A stretch of DNA of 43,549 nt from Pseudomonadota bacterium (GTDB lineage Bacteria; Pseudomonadota; Alphaproteobacteria; Rhizobiales; Beijerinckiaceae), in assembly GCA_023386155.1 (NCBI GenBank), contig JAEWKH010000028.1:1-43549 (forward strand). Direction: 5' to 3'. How positions within the stretch are numbered: the first letter of the stretch is position 1; every line of letters begins with the position of its first letter. Below, in pieces: positions 8,519 to 16,826 of the stretch. Below the pieces are notes generated by a model, which saw only the letters and a program-made list of their open reading frames with translations, had not been told where the DNA came from and ran no database searches. The translations under genes were made by a program, and so were the position numbers.

Positions 8519-9447
8519 TTGGCTGCCTTCGGATCGAGAACGTCACGCAGGCCGTCGCCGAGCAGGTTGAAGCCGAGGCTCACCACGAAGATGGCCAGGC
8601 CCGGCATGGCGGCGACCCACCATTGATCGATGAGATAGTTGCGGCCGGTGGCAACCATCGCGCCCCATTCGGGCATCGGCGGCTGGGCACCGAGGCCGAG
8701 GAAGCCGAGGCCCGCCGCCGTCAGGATGATGCCCGCCATGTCGAGCGTCACACGCACGATGAGCGAGGAGACGCAGAGCGGCACCACATGGCCCAGGATG
8801 ATGCGCGGCGTGGATGCGCCCTGCAGCTTCACGGCGGCGATGAAATCGCTGTTGCGGATCATCAGCGTCTCGGCACGCGCGATGCGGGCATAAGGCGGCC
8901 ATGAGGTGATCGCGATGGCGATGATGGCGTTCTCGATGCCCGGCCCCAGGGCGGCCACGAAGGCCAGCGCCAGGACGAGGCGCGGGAAGGCGAGGAAGAT
9001 GTCGGTCACCCGCATCAGGACCGTGTCGACCCAGCCGCCGAGATAGCCCGATACCGTGCCGACGAAGAGGCCGATGGGCGTTGCGATCAGCGCCACCAGG
9101 ACGACGACGAAGAGCGTGATTCGCGAGCCGTAGACCACGCGGGAGAAGATGTCGCGCGCCTGATCGTCCGTGCCGAACCAGAAGGTTCCGCTCGGCGGCA
9201 GAAGGCGCTCGGTGCGCAGGTCCCCGCCGGCGACCGGCGAATAGGGCGCAATCACATCGGCGAAGATCGCCACCAGGATCAGCAGGATGACGATCCCGAG
9301 GCCGACGACTGCAAGCGGGTTCCGGGAGAAGGACCGCCAGCCGAGATAGAAGCGGCCGAGCCGCGCCTGCCAGCGGGAATGCGGCTCTGCGGAGAGCAGC
9401 CAGGCCCGAAGGCCCGCGGGTTGTTCAGCAAGAGGGGCGCCGGCCAT
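8515..9447 (-). CDS. DppC-like dipeptide ABC transporter permease
   Basis: A 310-residue inner-membrane permease. It has an N-terminal cytoplasmic stretch of about 45 residues, a first membrane span 'LAVVGLGIVILLILVAIFA', the periplasmic 'WFGTDDQARDIFSRVVYGSR' segment that is diagnostic of DppC/OppC, and further spans. The start overlaps the DppB-like stop by one base and its end overlaps the next ATPase by four, so all are translationally coupled. It forms the pore with the DppB-like protein. Confidence 0.92.
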   Translation of the reverse strand: MAGAPLAEQPAGLRAWLLSAEPHSRWQARLGRFYLGWRSFSRNPLAVVGLGIVILLILVAIFADVIAPYSPVAGGDLRTERLLPPSGTFWFGTDDQARDIFSRVVYGSRITLFVVVLVALIATPIGLFVGTVSGYLGGWVDTVLMRVTDIFLAFPRLVLALAFVAALGPGIENAIIAIAITSWPPYARIARAETLMIRNSDFIAAVKLQGASTPRIILGHVVPLCVSSLIVRVTLDMAGIILTAAGLGFLGLGAQPPMPEWGAMVATGRNYLIDQWWVAAMPGLAIFVVSLGFNLLGDGLRDVLDPKAAK

Positions 9448-10505
9448 CAGCGGGTCCTCGGGTCAAGCAAGCGGTAGAGCAGGTCGGAGACAAGGTTGAG
9501 CAGCACGAAGACGGTCCCGATTACGAGGGTTCCGCCGAGCACCGCGTTCATGTCCGCGTTCTGCAGGGAATTGGTGATGTACTGGCCAAGCCCCGGCCAG
9601 GCGAAGACCGTCTCGGTGAGCACGGAGCCTTCGAGCAGGTTGGCATAGGAGAGGGCGATCACCGTCACCAGGGGAACGGCCGCGTTGCGCAGGGCATGGC
9701 GCCAGATCACGCGCATCTCGGACAGCCCTTTCACGCGCGCCGCTATGACGTATTCCTGCGCCAGTTCGTTGAGCATGAAGGAGCGCGTCATGCGGCTGAT
9801 ATAGGCGAGCGAGAAATAGCCGAGCAGGCAGGCGGGCAGGATGATGTGCGAGACCGCATCCCAGAAGGCGTCCCACTGTCCCTGCATGGCGGTGTCGATC
9901 AGCACGATGCCCGTGACGGGCGTGTAGAGATAGGAATAGGTCACGTCGATGCGCCCTGGTCCCGCGACCCAGCCGAGCTTGGCGTAGAACAGCAGAAGGC
10001 CCATCAGGCCGAGCCAGAAGATCGGCACCGAATAGCCGACGAGGCCGATCACGCGCACGAACTGGTCGATGAGGGTGCCGCGCTTGACCGCGGCGAGGAC
10101 GCCGAGCGGAATGCCCACGATGACGCCGATGAGCGTGCCGAGCGTCGCGAGTTCGAGCGTCGCCGGAAACGTGTTGGCGATATCCGTCATCACCGGGTTC
10201 GTGGTGAGGACGGAATTGCCGAAATCGCCGGTCGCGGCCTTCTTCACGTAGATGACGAACTGCTCGATCAGGGGCCGGTCGAGGCCGAGTTCCTGCCGGA
10301 CGCGCTCGTAGACATGAGCCGGCGCCCGGTCGCCGACGACGGCGATGACAGGGTCGATGGGAACGACACGGCCAATGAAGAAGGTGACGGCGACGAGGCC
10401 GAGGAGGGTTGTCGCCAGGACGATGACGAACTGGGCGGCTTTCTTAAGGAAGGAGCGGAGGGCACCGACGTGCCCTCCGCCCCCGTTCACGACTGCTGAA
10501 ACCAT
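9447..10505 (-). CDS. DppB-like dipeptide ABC transporter permease
   Basis: A 352-residue inner-membrane permease of the DppB/OppB family. It has an N-terminal span ('FVIVLATTLLGLVAVTFF'), then 'RVRQELGLDRPLIEQFV', the family-typical periplasmic segment, and additional spans with the coupling loop near 'YVIAARVKGLSEMRV'. The start is uncertain: the ATG at 10505 lacks a good ribosome-binding site and the first 16 residues are glycine-rich and atypical. It begins 7 bases after the binding-protein stop. Confidence 0.9.
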   Translation of the reverse strand: MVSAVVNGGGGHVGALRSFLKKAAQFVIVLATTLLGLVAVTFFIGRVVPIDPVIAVVGDRAPAHVYERVRQELGLDRPLIEQFVIYVKKAATGDFGNSVLTTNPVMTDIANTFPATLELATLGTLIGVIVGIPLGVLAAVKRGTLIDQFVRVIGLVGYSVPIFWLGLMGLLLFYAKLGWVAGPGRIDVTYSYLYTPVTGIVLIDTAMQGQWDAFWDAVSHIILPACLLGYFSLAYISRMTRSFMLNELAQEYVIAARVKGLSEMRVIWRHALRNAAVPLVTVIALSYANLLEGSVLTETVFAWPGLGQYITNSLQNADMNAVLGGTLVIGTVFVLLNLVSDLLYRLLDPRTR

Positions 10506-10512
10506 CGATATG

Positions 10513-12108
10513 TCAGTTCTTCTTCGCCTGTGACACGTCGTTGTCGCTGAAGGACGGACCGAGGACGAAGTCGTTCACGTTCTTGCGCACGGCAGCCACT
10601 TCGGTCTGCTGCAGGAAGATCACGAACGGACCATCGTCGAGAACCGCCTTCTGGAGTTCCTTGTACATCTGCGCGCGCTTCTCCGCATCGCGCTCCATCA
10701 CGGCCGCACGGGTCTTGGCGGTCAGCGGGCCCGGATCCCAGGCATTGCGCCATGCAAGGGGCTTCGCCTTCGCATTGTCCGAGTTGTCGTCGTTGGCCGC
10801 GAAGGTGTCGGCGTTGGAGTTCGGGTCCTGATAATCCGAGCCCCAGTTGCCGATATAGATGTCGTGCTGGCGGGCGCGGTACTTGGTCAGGGCCTGCTTC
10901 GAATCCATCGGCAGGATCTCGAGCTTGATGCCGGCCTGCGCGAAGGTCGCCTGCATGGCCTGGGCGATGCCGGTGATCTCGGCGGTGGAGCGGGTGTCCA
11001 TCGTGACCGAGAAGCCGTCCTTCAGGCCGGCCTTGGCGAGGAGTTCCTTCGCCTTGGCGACGTCGAGCTTGTAGGGGTTGCTGGTCTCGGCGCCGAGGAA
11101 GCCCTTGGGCAGGAAGTTCTGGTGAACGTCGCCCTTGCTCTTCATGATCGTGTCGGCGATCGCCTGGTAGTCCACGAGGTGCTTCAGGGCTTGACGGACC
11201 TCAGGCTTGGCCAGGTTCGGGTTCTTCTGGTTCAGGCCGAGATAATAGACCGTTCCCTTCGGGCCGCTCTGGATCTTGATGTCCGGGTTCTTGGAAACCG
11301 CGGCGATCTCTTCCGGGTTCAGGTTGCGGGCCACGTCGATATCGCCCTTCTCGAGCAGGAGGCGCTGGCTCGCGGTCTCCTTGATGTGGCGGAAGATCAC
11401 GCGGGCGAGGGGAGTCTTCTTCTCGTAGTTCGGGTTGCGCTCGAGAACGAGAACCTCGTTGGCCTTCCAGTCGCGCATGATGTACGGGCCGGAGCCGGCA
11501 TACTTGGTCTTCAGCCAGTTATAGCCCCAGTCGCCGTCCTTCTCGTTCTGGACGAGAAGCTTCTTGTCGACGATGGAGGCGACCGAGTTGCCGAGGCAGT
11601 AGAGAACCAGGGTCGGGGCGTAGGGCTTGTCGACCTCGAAGGTCAGCTCGAGCGGGCCGGTCTGCTTGACCTTGTCCTTCATATTGTCCTTCGTCAGGCC
11701 GAACTGGCCCAGGATGAAGGCCGGGGACTTGTCGAGGGCCACCGCGCGGTGGAGCGAATAGACCACGTCCTCGGCCGTGATCGGGTTGCCCGAGGCGAAC
11801 TTCCTGTTCGGCTTGATCTTGAACGTGTAGGTCTTGCCGTCCGGGGAGATGGTCCAGGATTCCGCGACCTGGCCGGAGATCTTGGATACGTCCTTGATGT
11901 CGTAGGTGATCAGGCGCTCATAGGTGTTGCCGATGATCTCGGACGCGCTGAACTCGAACACCTCGGCGGGGTCGAGGGAGATGATGTCGTCGCTCTGCCA
12001 GGCCTGGACCAGGGTGTCCGGCGGCGTTGCCGCCTGCACGGCGGAAAACGAGGTCGCCATGGTGGCAACCATGGCTGCGGATAGGAGAAATTTCGGAAGT
12101 CGCTTCAT
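10513..12108 (-). CDS. DppA/OppA-like peptide ABC transporter substrate-binding protein
   Basis: A 531-residue periplasmic binding protein of family SBP_bac_5. The signal peptide 'MKRLPKFLLSAAMVATMA' ends at a likely VQA cleavage site before 'ATPPD'. The mature start carries 'SLDPAEVFEF', usual for this family. The ATG at 12108 is preferred over the one at 12114 because the Shine-Dalgarno-like aaggga ends 6 bases before 12108 but abuts 12114. The open frame runs upstream to 12804 only as a shadow of argH. It heads a six-gene operon ending in a dipeptidase, so a di- or short-peptide ligand is likely. Lone family members can bind other solutes. Confidence 0.92.
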   Translation of the reverse strand: MKRLPKFLLSAAMVATMATSFSAVQAATPPDTLVQAWQSDDIISLDPAEVFEFSASEIIGNTYERLITYDIKDVSKISGQVAESWTISPDGKTYTFKIKPNRKFASGNPITAEDVVYSLHRAVALDKSPAFILGQFGLTKDNMKDKVKQTGPLELTFEVDKPYAPTLVLYCLGNSVASIVDKKLLVQNEKDGDWGYNWLKTKYAGSGPYIMRDWKANEVLVLERNPNYEKKTPLARVIFRHIKETASQRLLLEKGDIDVARNLNPEEIAAVSKNPDIKIQSGPKGTVYYLGLNQKNPNLAKPEVRQALKHLVDYQAIADTIMKSKGDVHQNFLPKGFLGAETSNPYKLDVAKAKELLAKAGLKDGFSVTMDTRSTAEITGIAQAMQATFAQAGIKLEILPMDSKQALTKYRARQHDIYIGNWGSDYQDPNSNADTFAANDDNSDNAKAKPLAWRNAWDPGPLTAKTRAAVMERDAEKRAQMYKELQKAVLDDGPFVIFLQQTEVAAVRKNVNDFVLGPSFSDNDVSQAKKN

Positions 12109-12313
12109 GGCCATTCCCTTACAGCGCTGGGAGCGCTTGTTGTTGCGCCAACATGAATGCAAATCACACAAAAGCTGTCGAGTCCAGCAACTGGTTTTAA
12201 ACTGGCAAACATTGCGCAGACTGCCCATTGGCAGGGCAAACGGCGATCCGGCTTGGCCTGGAGGGGCAAAGTGTGGCAAAGGCTCCCCCAACCCTCTTTC
12301 TGGATGAACGACA
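12109..12313. promoter_or_regulatory. Divergent control region between the dppA-like gene and argH
   Basis: This 205-bp region must hold both promoters. The only structure I can point to is a pair of self-complementary agcgct hexamers at 12123-12128 and 12132-12137, separated by ggg. They lie just upstream of the dppA-like ribosome-binding site and could be a hairpin or an operator. No convincing -35/-10 pair stands out. Confidence 0.3.
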
Positions 12314-13714
12314 GTGTCTGAAGAAGCCAAGAAATCCGATGCCAACACCATGTGGGGCGGGCGCTTCTCGTCCTCGCCCAGCGCGCTCATGGAAGCCATC
12401 AACGCCTCCATCGGCTTCGACAGGCGACTGGCCTCCCAGGACATCCAGGGCTCCATCGCCCACAGCGCCATGCTGGCCAGGCAGGGTATCATCGCCGAGA
12501 GCGACCGGGACGCCATCCACCAGGGGCTCCAGCGGGTCCTGGGCGAGATCGAATCCGGCTCCTTCACCTTCTCCACGGCCCTCGAAGACATCCACATGAA
12601 CGTGGAGAGCCGCCTGCGCGAGATCGTCGGCGATCCGGCGGCCCGCCTGCACACGGCCCGCAGCCGCAACGACCAGGTCGCCACCGACACCCGCCTCTGG
12701 GTGCGCGAGGCCCATGACCGGACGGACGAGCAGCTGACCATCCTGATCACGGCCCTCCTCGACAAGGCCGAGGCCCATGCCGCCACCGTGATGCCGGGCT
12801 TCACCCATCTCCAGAGCGCCCAGCCGGTGACCTTCGGGCATCACCTCATGGCCTATGTGGAGATGTTCGGCCGGGACCGGGGCCGCTTCCGCGATTCCCG
12901 CCGGCGCCTGAACGAGTGCCCGCTCGGCGCCGGGGCGCTCGCCGGGACGTCCTTCCCCATCGACCGGCACATGACCGCCAGGGCACTCGGCTTCGACGGG
13001 CCGACCCGGAATTCGCTGGACACGGTCTCGGACCGGGACAGCCTTCTGGAGTTCATGGCGGCGGCTTCCATCTGTGCCATGCATCTGTCACGTCTTGCGG
13101 AAGAAATTATCATCTGGATGTCAGCCCCGTTCGGCTTCGTGCGCCTGCCGGACCGCTGGACCACGGGCTCCAGCATGATGCCGCAGAAGCGCAATCCCGA
13201 TGCCGCCGAGCTGGTGCGCGGCAAGAGCGGGCGGGTCGTGGGCTCGCTGGTCTCCCTGCTCACCGTCATGAAAGGCCTGCCGCTCGCCTATTCCAAGGAT
13301 ATGCAGGAGGACAAGGAACAGCTCTTCGATGCGGCCGACACCATCGAAATCGTGCTCGCCGCGACGACCGGCATGATCAAGGACCTGGAGCCCGTGCCGG
13401 AGCGCATGGCGGCCGTGGCCGGCGCCGGCTTCTCCACGGCGACCGATCTCGCCGATTGGCTCGTGCGCAGCCTCAATATCCCCTTCAGGGACGCCCACCA
13501 CATCACGGGGCGGATCGTCTCGGAGGCGGAGAAGCGCGGCTGCACCCTGGAGGAGCTGCCTCTGGAGGTCATGCAGGCCGTCGAGCAGAGGATCCACAAG
13601 GGCATCTACGACGTGCTGAGCGTCGAGAACTCCGTCCGCTCCCGGACGAGCTTCGGCGGCACCTCCCCGGTCCGGGTGGCCGAGCAGGTCGCCTGGTGGC
13701 GCGAGCGGGTCTGA
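12314..13714 (+). CDS. argH: Argininosuccinate lyase
   Basis: A 466-residue enzyme of the fumarase/aspartase superfamily that splits argininosuccinate into arginine and fumarate, the last step of arginine synthesis. The N-terminal 'MWGGRFSS' (residues 13-20) is characteristic, as is the signature GSSMMPQKRNP at 285-295 on the mobile catalytic serine loop. 'HTARSRNDQV' (113-122) and 'THLQSAQP' (164-171) are also conserved. The open frame starts with GTG at 12314, and an ATG at 12350 would give the shorter common N-terminus. It appears to be transcribed alone, divergent from the peptide transporter. Confidence 0.97.
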   Translation: MSEEAKKSDANTMWGGRFSSSPSALMEAINASIGFDRRLASQDIQGSIAHSAMLARQGIIAESDRDAIHQGLQRVLGEIESGSFTFSTALEDIHMNVESRLREIVGDPAARLHTARSRNDQVATDTRLWVREAHDRTDEQLTILITALLDKAEAHAATVMPGFTHLQSAQPVTFGHHLMAYVEMFGRDRGRFRDSRRRLNECPLGAGALAGTSFPIDRHMTARALGFDGPTRNSLDTVSDRDSLLEFMAAASICAMHLSRLAEEIIIWMSAPFGFVRLPDRWTTGSSMMPQKRNPDAAELVRGKSGRVVGSLVSLLTVMKGLPLAYSKDMQEDKEQLFDAADTIEIVLAATTGMIKDLEPVPERMAAVAGAGFSTATDLADWLVRSLNIPFRDAHHITGRIVSEAEKRGCTLEELPLEVMQAVEQRIHKGIYDVLSVENSVRSRTSFGGTSPVRVAEQVAWWRERV

Positions 13715-13766
13715 TCCGTCCCGTTAACCCTCGATCCCAGGTTCCGCCAGGGCGACCCGGCAGGGT

Positions 13767-13796
13767 CTTGATAGGGCCGGTAGCCATAGCCATATT
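13767..13796 (+). promoter_or_regulatory. Candidate sigma-32 (RpoH) promoter of hsp20
   Basis: CTTGATA at 13767-13773 is followed, after 16 bases, by CCATATT at 13790-13796. This resembles the CTTG ... C-rich/TAT pattern of alphaproteobacterial RpoH promoters. It lies about 90 bases before the likely Hsp20 start and after argH. The assignment rests on consensus and context only. Confidence 0.35.
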
Positions 13797-13802
13797 GCTG
13801 AC

Positions 13803-13882
13803 AGCGGCTCCTCTCGGGGCCGCTTGAGCGCCGCATGAGCGGGCTCAAAACCAACCGAAGTGCCTCTAAACCTTGGGCTTCG
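13803..13882 (+). promoter_or_regulatory. Structured 5' leader of hsp20, possible RNA thermometer
   Basis: Three consecutive hairpins can be drawn. The arms are 13803-13811 with 13816-13824, 13824-13829 with 13843-13848, and 13856-13860 with 13878-13882. The last ends 3 bases before the ATG at 13886. Rhizobial small-heat-shock genes often carry ROSE-type RNA thermometers in the leader. The classical ROSE anti-Shine-Dalgarno motif is not evident here, so this is only a candidate. Confidence 0.3.
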
Positions 13883-13885
13883 AAC

Positions 13886-14320
13886 ATGTCGCGTCAGTCG
13901 CCCTTTGGGCATCCGTTCCTGTTAGGCTTCGATGAGATCGAGCAGGCGCTCGACCGTGTCGCCAAGGCGGCAGGAGACGGCTATCCGCCTTACAACATAG
14001 AGCGTCTGGCTCGCACCGAACACGCTCCCGAGCGCCTCCGCATCACCCTGGCCGTTGCCGGATTTACCCGGGACCAGCTGGAGGTGACCCTGGAGGAGAA
14101 CCAGCTCGTCATCCGGGGGCGCCAGTCGGACGACAAGACAAGGCACTTCCTTCATCGCGGCATCGCCGCCCGTCAGTTCCAGCGCACCTTCCTCCTCGTC
14201 GACGGCATGGAGGTCATGGGCGCGGACCTGTCCAACGGCCTGTTGTCGATCGATCTCGCCCGGCCCGAGCCGGAGCGGATCGTCCGCAAGATCGACATCA
14301 TTGCCTCGGACAAGGTGTGA
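13886..14320 (+). CDS. Hsp20-family small heat shock protein
   Basis: A 144-residue alpha-crystallin-domain chaperone (IbpA/HspA-like) that binds unfolding proteins without ATP. The N-terminus 'MSRQSPFGHPFLLGFD' is typical of the alphaproteobacterial class. The alpha-crystallin domain runs from about residue 35 to 130. It includes 'YNIERLA', 'LRITLAVAGF', 'LVIRGRQ' and 'GLLSIDLARPEPE', the last being the conserved late beta strand. The C-terminal tail holds 'KIDI', an I-x-I-type motif. I choose the ATG at 13886 over 13835 by comparison with the family. It is followed 25 bases later by a DUF1150 gene, its usual partner. Confidence 0.9.
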   Translation: MSRQSPFGHPFLLGFDEIEQALDRVAKAAGDGYPPYNIERLARTEHAPERLRITLAVAGFTRDQLEVTLEENQLVIRGRQSDDKTRHFLHRGIAARQFQRTFLLVDGMEVMGADLSNGLLSIDLARPEPERIVRKIDIIASDKV

Positions 14321-14345
14321 CGGCATCCGCACAAAGGAGATGTCC

Positions 14346-14612
14346 ATGAACTTCGATATCAAGAACCATTCCGGGCCGGCCCTGAATGTCGCCGAGCTGG
14401 CGACCCTGGGTTTGGGGCAGATGGCCTATGTGAAGCCGCTCGAATCCGACGAGGTGGCGAGGCTGTTTCCCCAGGCGCCGAAGCTCCAGCCGGGCATGCG
14501 GCTCTTCGCGCTCCTGTCGGCCAGCGGCGAACCCATCCTGCTGACCGACAATCACGACGCCGCCGTGGCGAATGCCTGGGCGCACGACCTGACGACGGTG
14601 AGCCTGCATTAA
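14346..14612 (+). CDS. DUF1150 family protein
   Basis: An 88-residue protein of unknown function found in alphaproteobacteria, frequently next to Hsp20 genes. It is soluble, with no signal peptide or membrane segment. The region 'GLGQMAYVKPL' and the end 'ILLTDNHDAAVANAWAHDL' are family-typical. An aaaggag stretch ends 6 bases before the ATG at 14346 and abuts the in-frame ATG at 14340, so 14346 is preferred. It probably shares a transcript with hsp20 (25-base gap), suggesting a stress-related role, which is inference from position only. Confidence 0.85.
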   Translation: MNFDIKNHSGPALNVAELATLGLGQMAYVKPLESDEVARLFPQAPKLQPGMRLFALLSASGEPILLTDNHDAAVANAWAHDLTTVSLH

Positions 14613-14620
14613 GGCTCACC
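14597..14620. terminator. Hairpin spanning the DUF1150 stop codon
   Basis: A perfect 9-bp stem (ggtgagcct at 14597-14605 and aggctcacc at 14612-14620) has a 6-base loop and includes the taa stop. It lies at the 25-bp junction with the convergent hydrolase gene. It could terminate both transcripts. It lacks a clear T-run, so the terminator call is tentative. Confidence 0.45.
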
Positions 14621-14637
14621 GCCTGCACCGTCGCCAT

Positions 14638-15393
14638 TCAGGCAATCGCCTCCACGGCGGAAATCAGCCGCTCGATGTCCTCCGGCCGGGAGAGCCGGTG
14701 GTCTCCGTCCTTGATCAGCGACAGCGATACGCTGTCTCCCGGGAGGTGCTCGACAAGCGCGAGCGCGTGGCTCCAGGGAACGTCGGGATCCTCCATGCCC
14801 TGCAGGATATGAACCGGGCAGCCGGTCTGGATCGGCCGGTCGAGAAGGAGGTGCCGGCGCCCGTCCTCGATCAGCTTCCAGGTGATCGGGTAGGGATCGT
14901 CCGAATAGGCCGAGGGCCGGTGGTAGACCCCGGTCTCCTGCACGCTCTTCCTGAGATCCTCGGGAAATCGCTCCCACATCAGCCGCTCGGTCATGTCGAC
15001 CGCCGGGGCGATGAGGACGATTCCCGCGGGAGCGATTTCCGGACGCTTCTCCATGAGATGGCGGGCCGCGAGCAGGCTGATCCAGCCCCCCATGGACGAG
15101 CCGACGAAAACGGGACGCTCCCGGACGAACTGCCCGATGACGGCCAGCGCATCCTCGAGCCAGCGGGAAATGGTCCCCTCCTCGAAGACTCCCCCGGACT
15201 CCCCGTGTCCGCTATAATCGAAGCGCAGGAACGCGCGGCCGTTCGCGCCCGCCCATTCGTCGAGGGCGGTCGCCTTGGTCGCGCGCATGTCGGACTTGAA
15301 GCCGCCGAGCCACACGACGGGCGGGCCCTTGCCCTCGCGGGACAAGACGGCGATGGGGCGGGCATCCTGGCCCACCGTGACGCTTTGCGGCAT
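14638..15393 (-). CDS. Alpha/beta hydrolase
   Basis: A 251-residue cytoplasmic alpha/beta-fold hydrolase. The nucleophile elbow is GSSMG with Ser100. Asp202 or Asp204 and His232 ('DGDHRLS') complete a plausible triad. 'LRFDYSGHGES' (56-66) is the usual strand-4/oxyanion region. Overall it resembles the ABHD10/serine-esterase-like bacterial group, but the substrate cannot be told from sequence. It is transcribed alone, with its ATG overlapping the upstream region of the divergent glycosyltransferase. Confidence 0.85.
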   Translation of the reverse strand: MPQSVTVGQDARPIAVLSREGKGPPVVWLGGFKSDMRATKATALDEWAGANGRAFLRFDYSGHGESGGVFEEGTISRWLEDALAVIGQFVRERPVFVGSSMGGWISLLAARHLMEKRPEIAPAGIVLIAPAVDMTERLMWERFPEDLRKSVQETGVYHRPSAYSDDPYPITWKLIEDGRRHLLLDRPIQTGCPVHILQGMEDPDVPWSHALALVEHLPGDSVSLSLIKDGDHRLSRPEDIERLISAVEAIA

Positions 15394-15493
15394 GGTTAAC
15401 TCATCCTCAACTGCTTTGAAGCAACCGTTTCTAGACGATTCTTTTGAGAAGGCTCTTACATCCGTGAGTTTTTCAACGCGACCCGGCGGAGGG

Positions 15494-16708
15494 ATGGCTT
15501 TTCCGTCGTCTCATGTGCATCCGCTGGAGGGCCGGACCATCCTGCAGATCGTGCCCGAACTGGAGGCCGGAGGCGCCGAGCGCACCACCGTCGATATCGC
15601 CGAGGGCCTGGTTCATGCCGGGGCCCGCGCCCTCGTGGCCACGGAGGGGGGACGCCTGGTCGGCGAGCTCCAGACCAAGGGCGGGGTGTGGATCCCGTTC
15701 CCGGCCGCCACGAAAAACCCGTTCTCCATGCTGGTCAACGTGCGGAAGCTCGCCCGGATCTGCCACAACGAGCGGGTTTCCCTCGTGCATGCCCGCTCCC
15801 GGGCGCCGGCCTGGGTGGGCCTGGGAGCCGCGCGCTCCCTCAATATCCCGTTCGTGACCACCTATCACGGGAGCTATTCCGGCCGCTCTTCCGTGAAGGT
15901 CCTCTACAATTCCGTGATGGCCCGGGGCGATGCGGTCATCGCCAACTCGCACTACACGGGCGAGCTGATCCGCTCGGTCTATCCCCAGTCCGGCGACCGG
16001 ATCCGGGTCATCCACCGGGGCACGGATTTCTCGGTCTTCTCCCCCCAGGCCATCGCGCCGGAGCGGATCGAGGGCTTGCGCAAGGCCTGGGAGGTCGCGC
16101 CCCACGAGCGCGTGGTGCTGCTCGCGGCCCGGCTCACCGGCTGGAAGGGCCAGAAGGTGCTGATCGAGGCGGCGGCCAGGCTGCGCGATGGGGGCCTCAC
16201 CGATGTCGCCTATATTCTCGCCGGCGACCCGCAGGGGAGGGACTCCTATGTGAAGGACCTCGACAGCCTGATCGAGGCGCGCAGGCTGAAGGGTGTCGTG
16301 CGTCGGGTCGGCCATTGCACCGACATGCCGGCCGCCTTCCTGGCGGCCTCCGTCGTGACCGTGCCGTCCACCGAGCCCGAGGCCTTCGGGCGCTCGGCCG
16401 TGGAGGCGCAGGCCATGGGGACGCCCGTCGTCGTGTCCGATCTCGGGGCCGTGCCCGAGACGGTCCTGTCCCCGCCCGCGGTGCCGCCGCACGAGCGGAC
16501 GGGCTGGCGGATTCCGGCCGGAGACGCCGATGCCCTGGCCGAGGCGGTCGGAGAGGCACTGAATCTGGGTGCCAGCGCCAGGATCGCCCTGGGCGCCCGG
16601 GCAAGGGCCCATGTGGAGCGGCATTTCTCGCTCGAACGCATGGTATCCAGCACCCTCGATGTGTATTCGGCCCTCCTGGAGGGTCGTTTTACCCATAGAA
16701 CAAGTTGA
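15494..16708 (+). CDS. GT4-family glycosyltransferase
   Basis: A 404-residue GT-B fold glycosyltransferase of family GT4, acting at the inner face of the inner membrane, probably in lipopolysaccharide or other surface glycan synthesis. The N-terminal domain starts 'ILQIVPELEAGGAERTTVD'. The C-terminal nucleotide-sugar domain has the EX7E motif with Glu296 and Glu304 ('EPEAFGRSAVE'), followed by 'MGTPVVVSD'. I choose the ATG at 15494, directly after a ggaggg stretch. The open frame extends to 15275, but that would overlap the opposite hydrolase gene. Acceptor and donor sugars are unknown. Confidence 0.85.
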   Translation: MAFPSSHVHPLEGRTILQIVPELEAGGAERTTVDIAEGLVHAGARALVATEGGRLVGELQTKGGVWIPFPAATKNPFSMLVNVRKLARICHNERVSLVHARSRAPAWVGLGAARSLNIPFVTTYHGSYSGRSSVKVLYNSVMARGDAVIANSHYTGELIRSVYPQSGDRIRVIHRGTDFSVFSPQAIAPERIEGLRKAWEVAPHERVVLLAARLTGWKGQKVLIEAAARLRDGGLTDVAYILAGDPQGRDSYVKDLDSLIEARRLKGVVRRVGHCTDMPAAFLAASVVTVPSTEPEAFGRSAVEAQAMGTPVVVSDLGAVPETVLSPPAVPPHERTGWRIPAGDADALAEAVGEALNLGASARIALGARARAHVERHFSLERMVSSTLDVYSALLEGRFTHRTS

Positions 16709-16810
16709 CTTCCCGCGCATTTGCGCGAAATGTCGATTCATTCGTGGCAAGGCTGAGCGTACACAGCAGGGATTCCTTTGGGTCTCCGATCCTCGGCCTA
16801 GCCCTTAACA

Positions 16811-16826
16811 GGAGATACGAGCCATT
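16811..16826 (+). promoter_or_regulatory. Shine-Dalgarno and AUU start of infC
   Basis: ggag at 16811-16814 followed after 9 bases by ATT (16824-16826), which is in frame with infC. The spacing is good for ATT and poor for the downstream ATG codons at 16836 and 16845. This marks the translational autocontrol site known from E. coli infC. Confidence 0.7.

Noticed and set aside
12109..12804. N-terminal extension of the DppA-like protein upstream of 12108
   Set aside because: It overlaps argH antisense, and the signal peptide with a correctly spaced ribosome-binding site begins at 12108.
15275..15493. Longer start for the GT4 glycosyltransferase
   Set aside because: It would overlap the opposite hydrolase gene, and the family's N-terminus begins after 15494.
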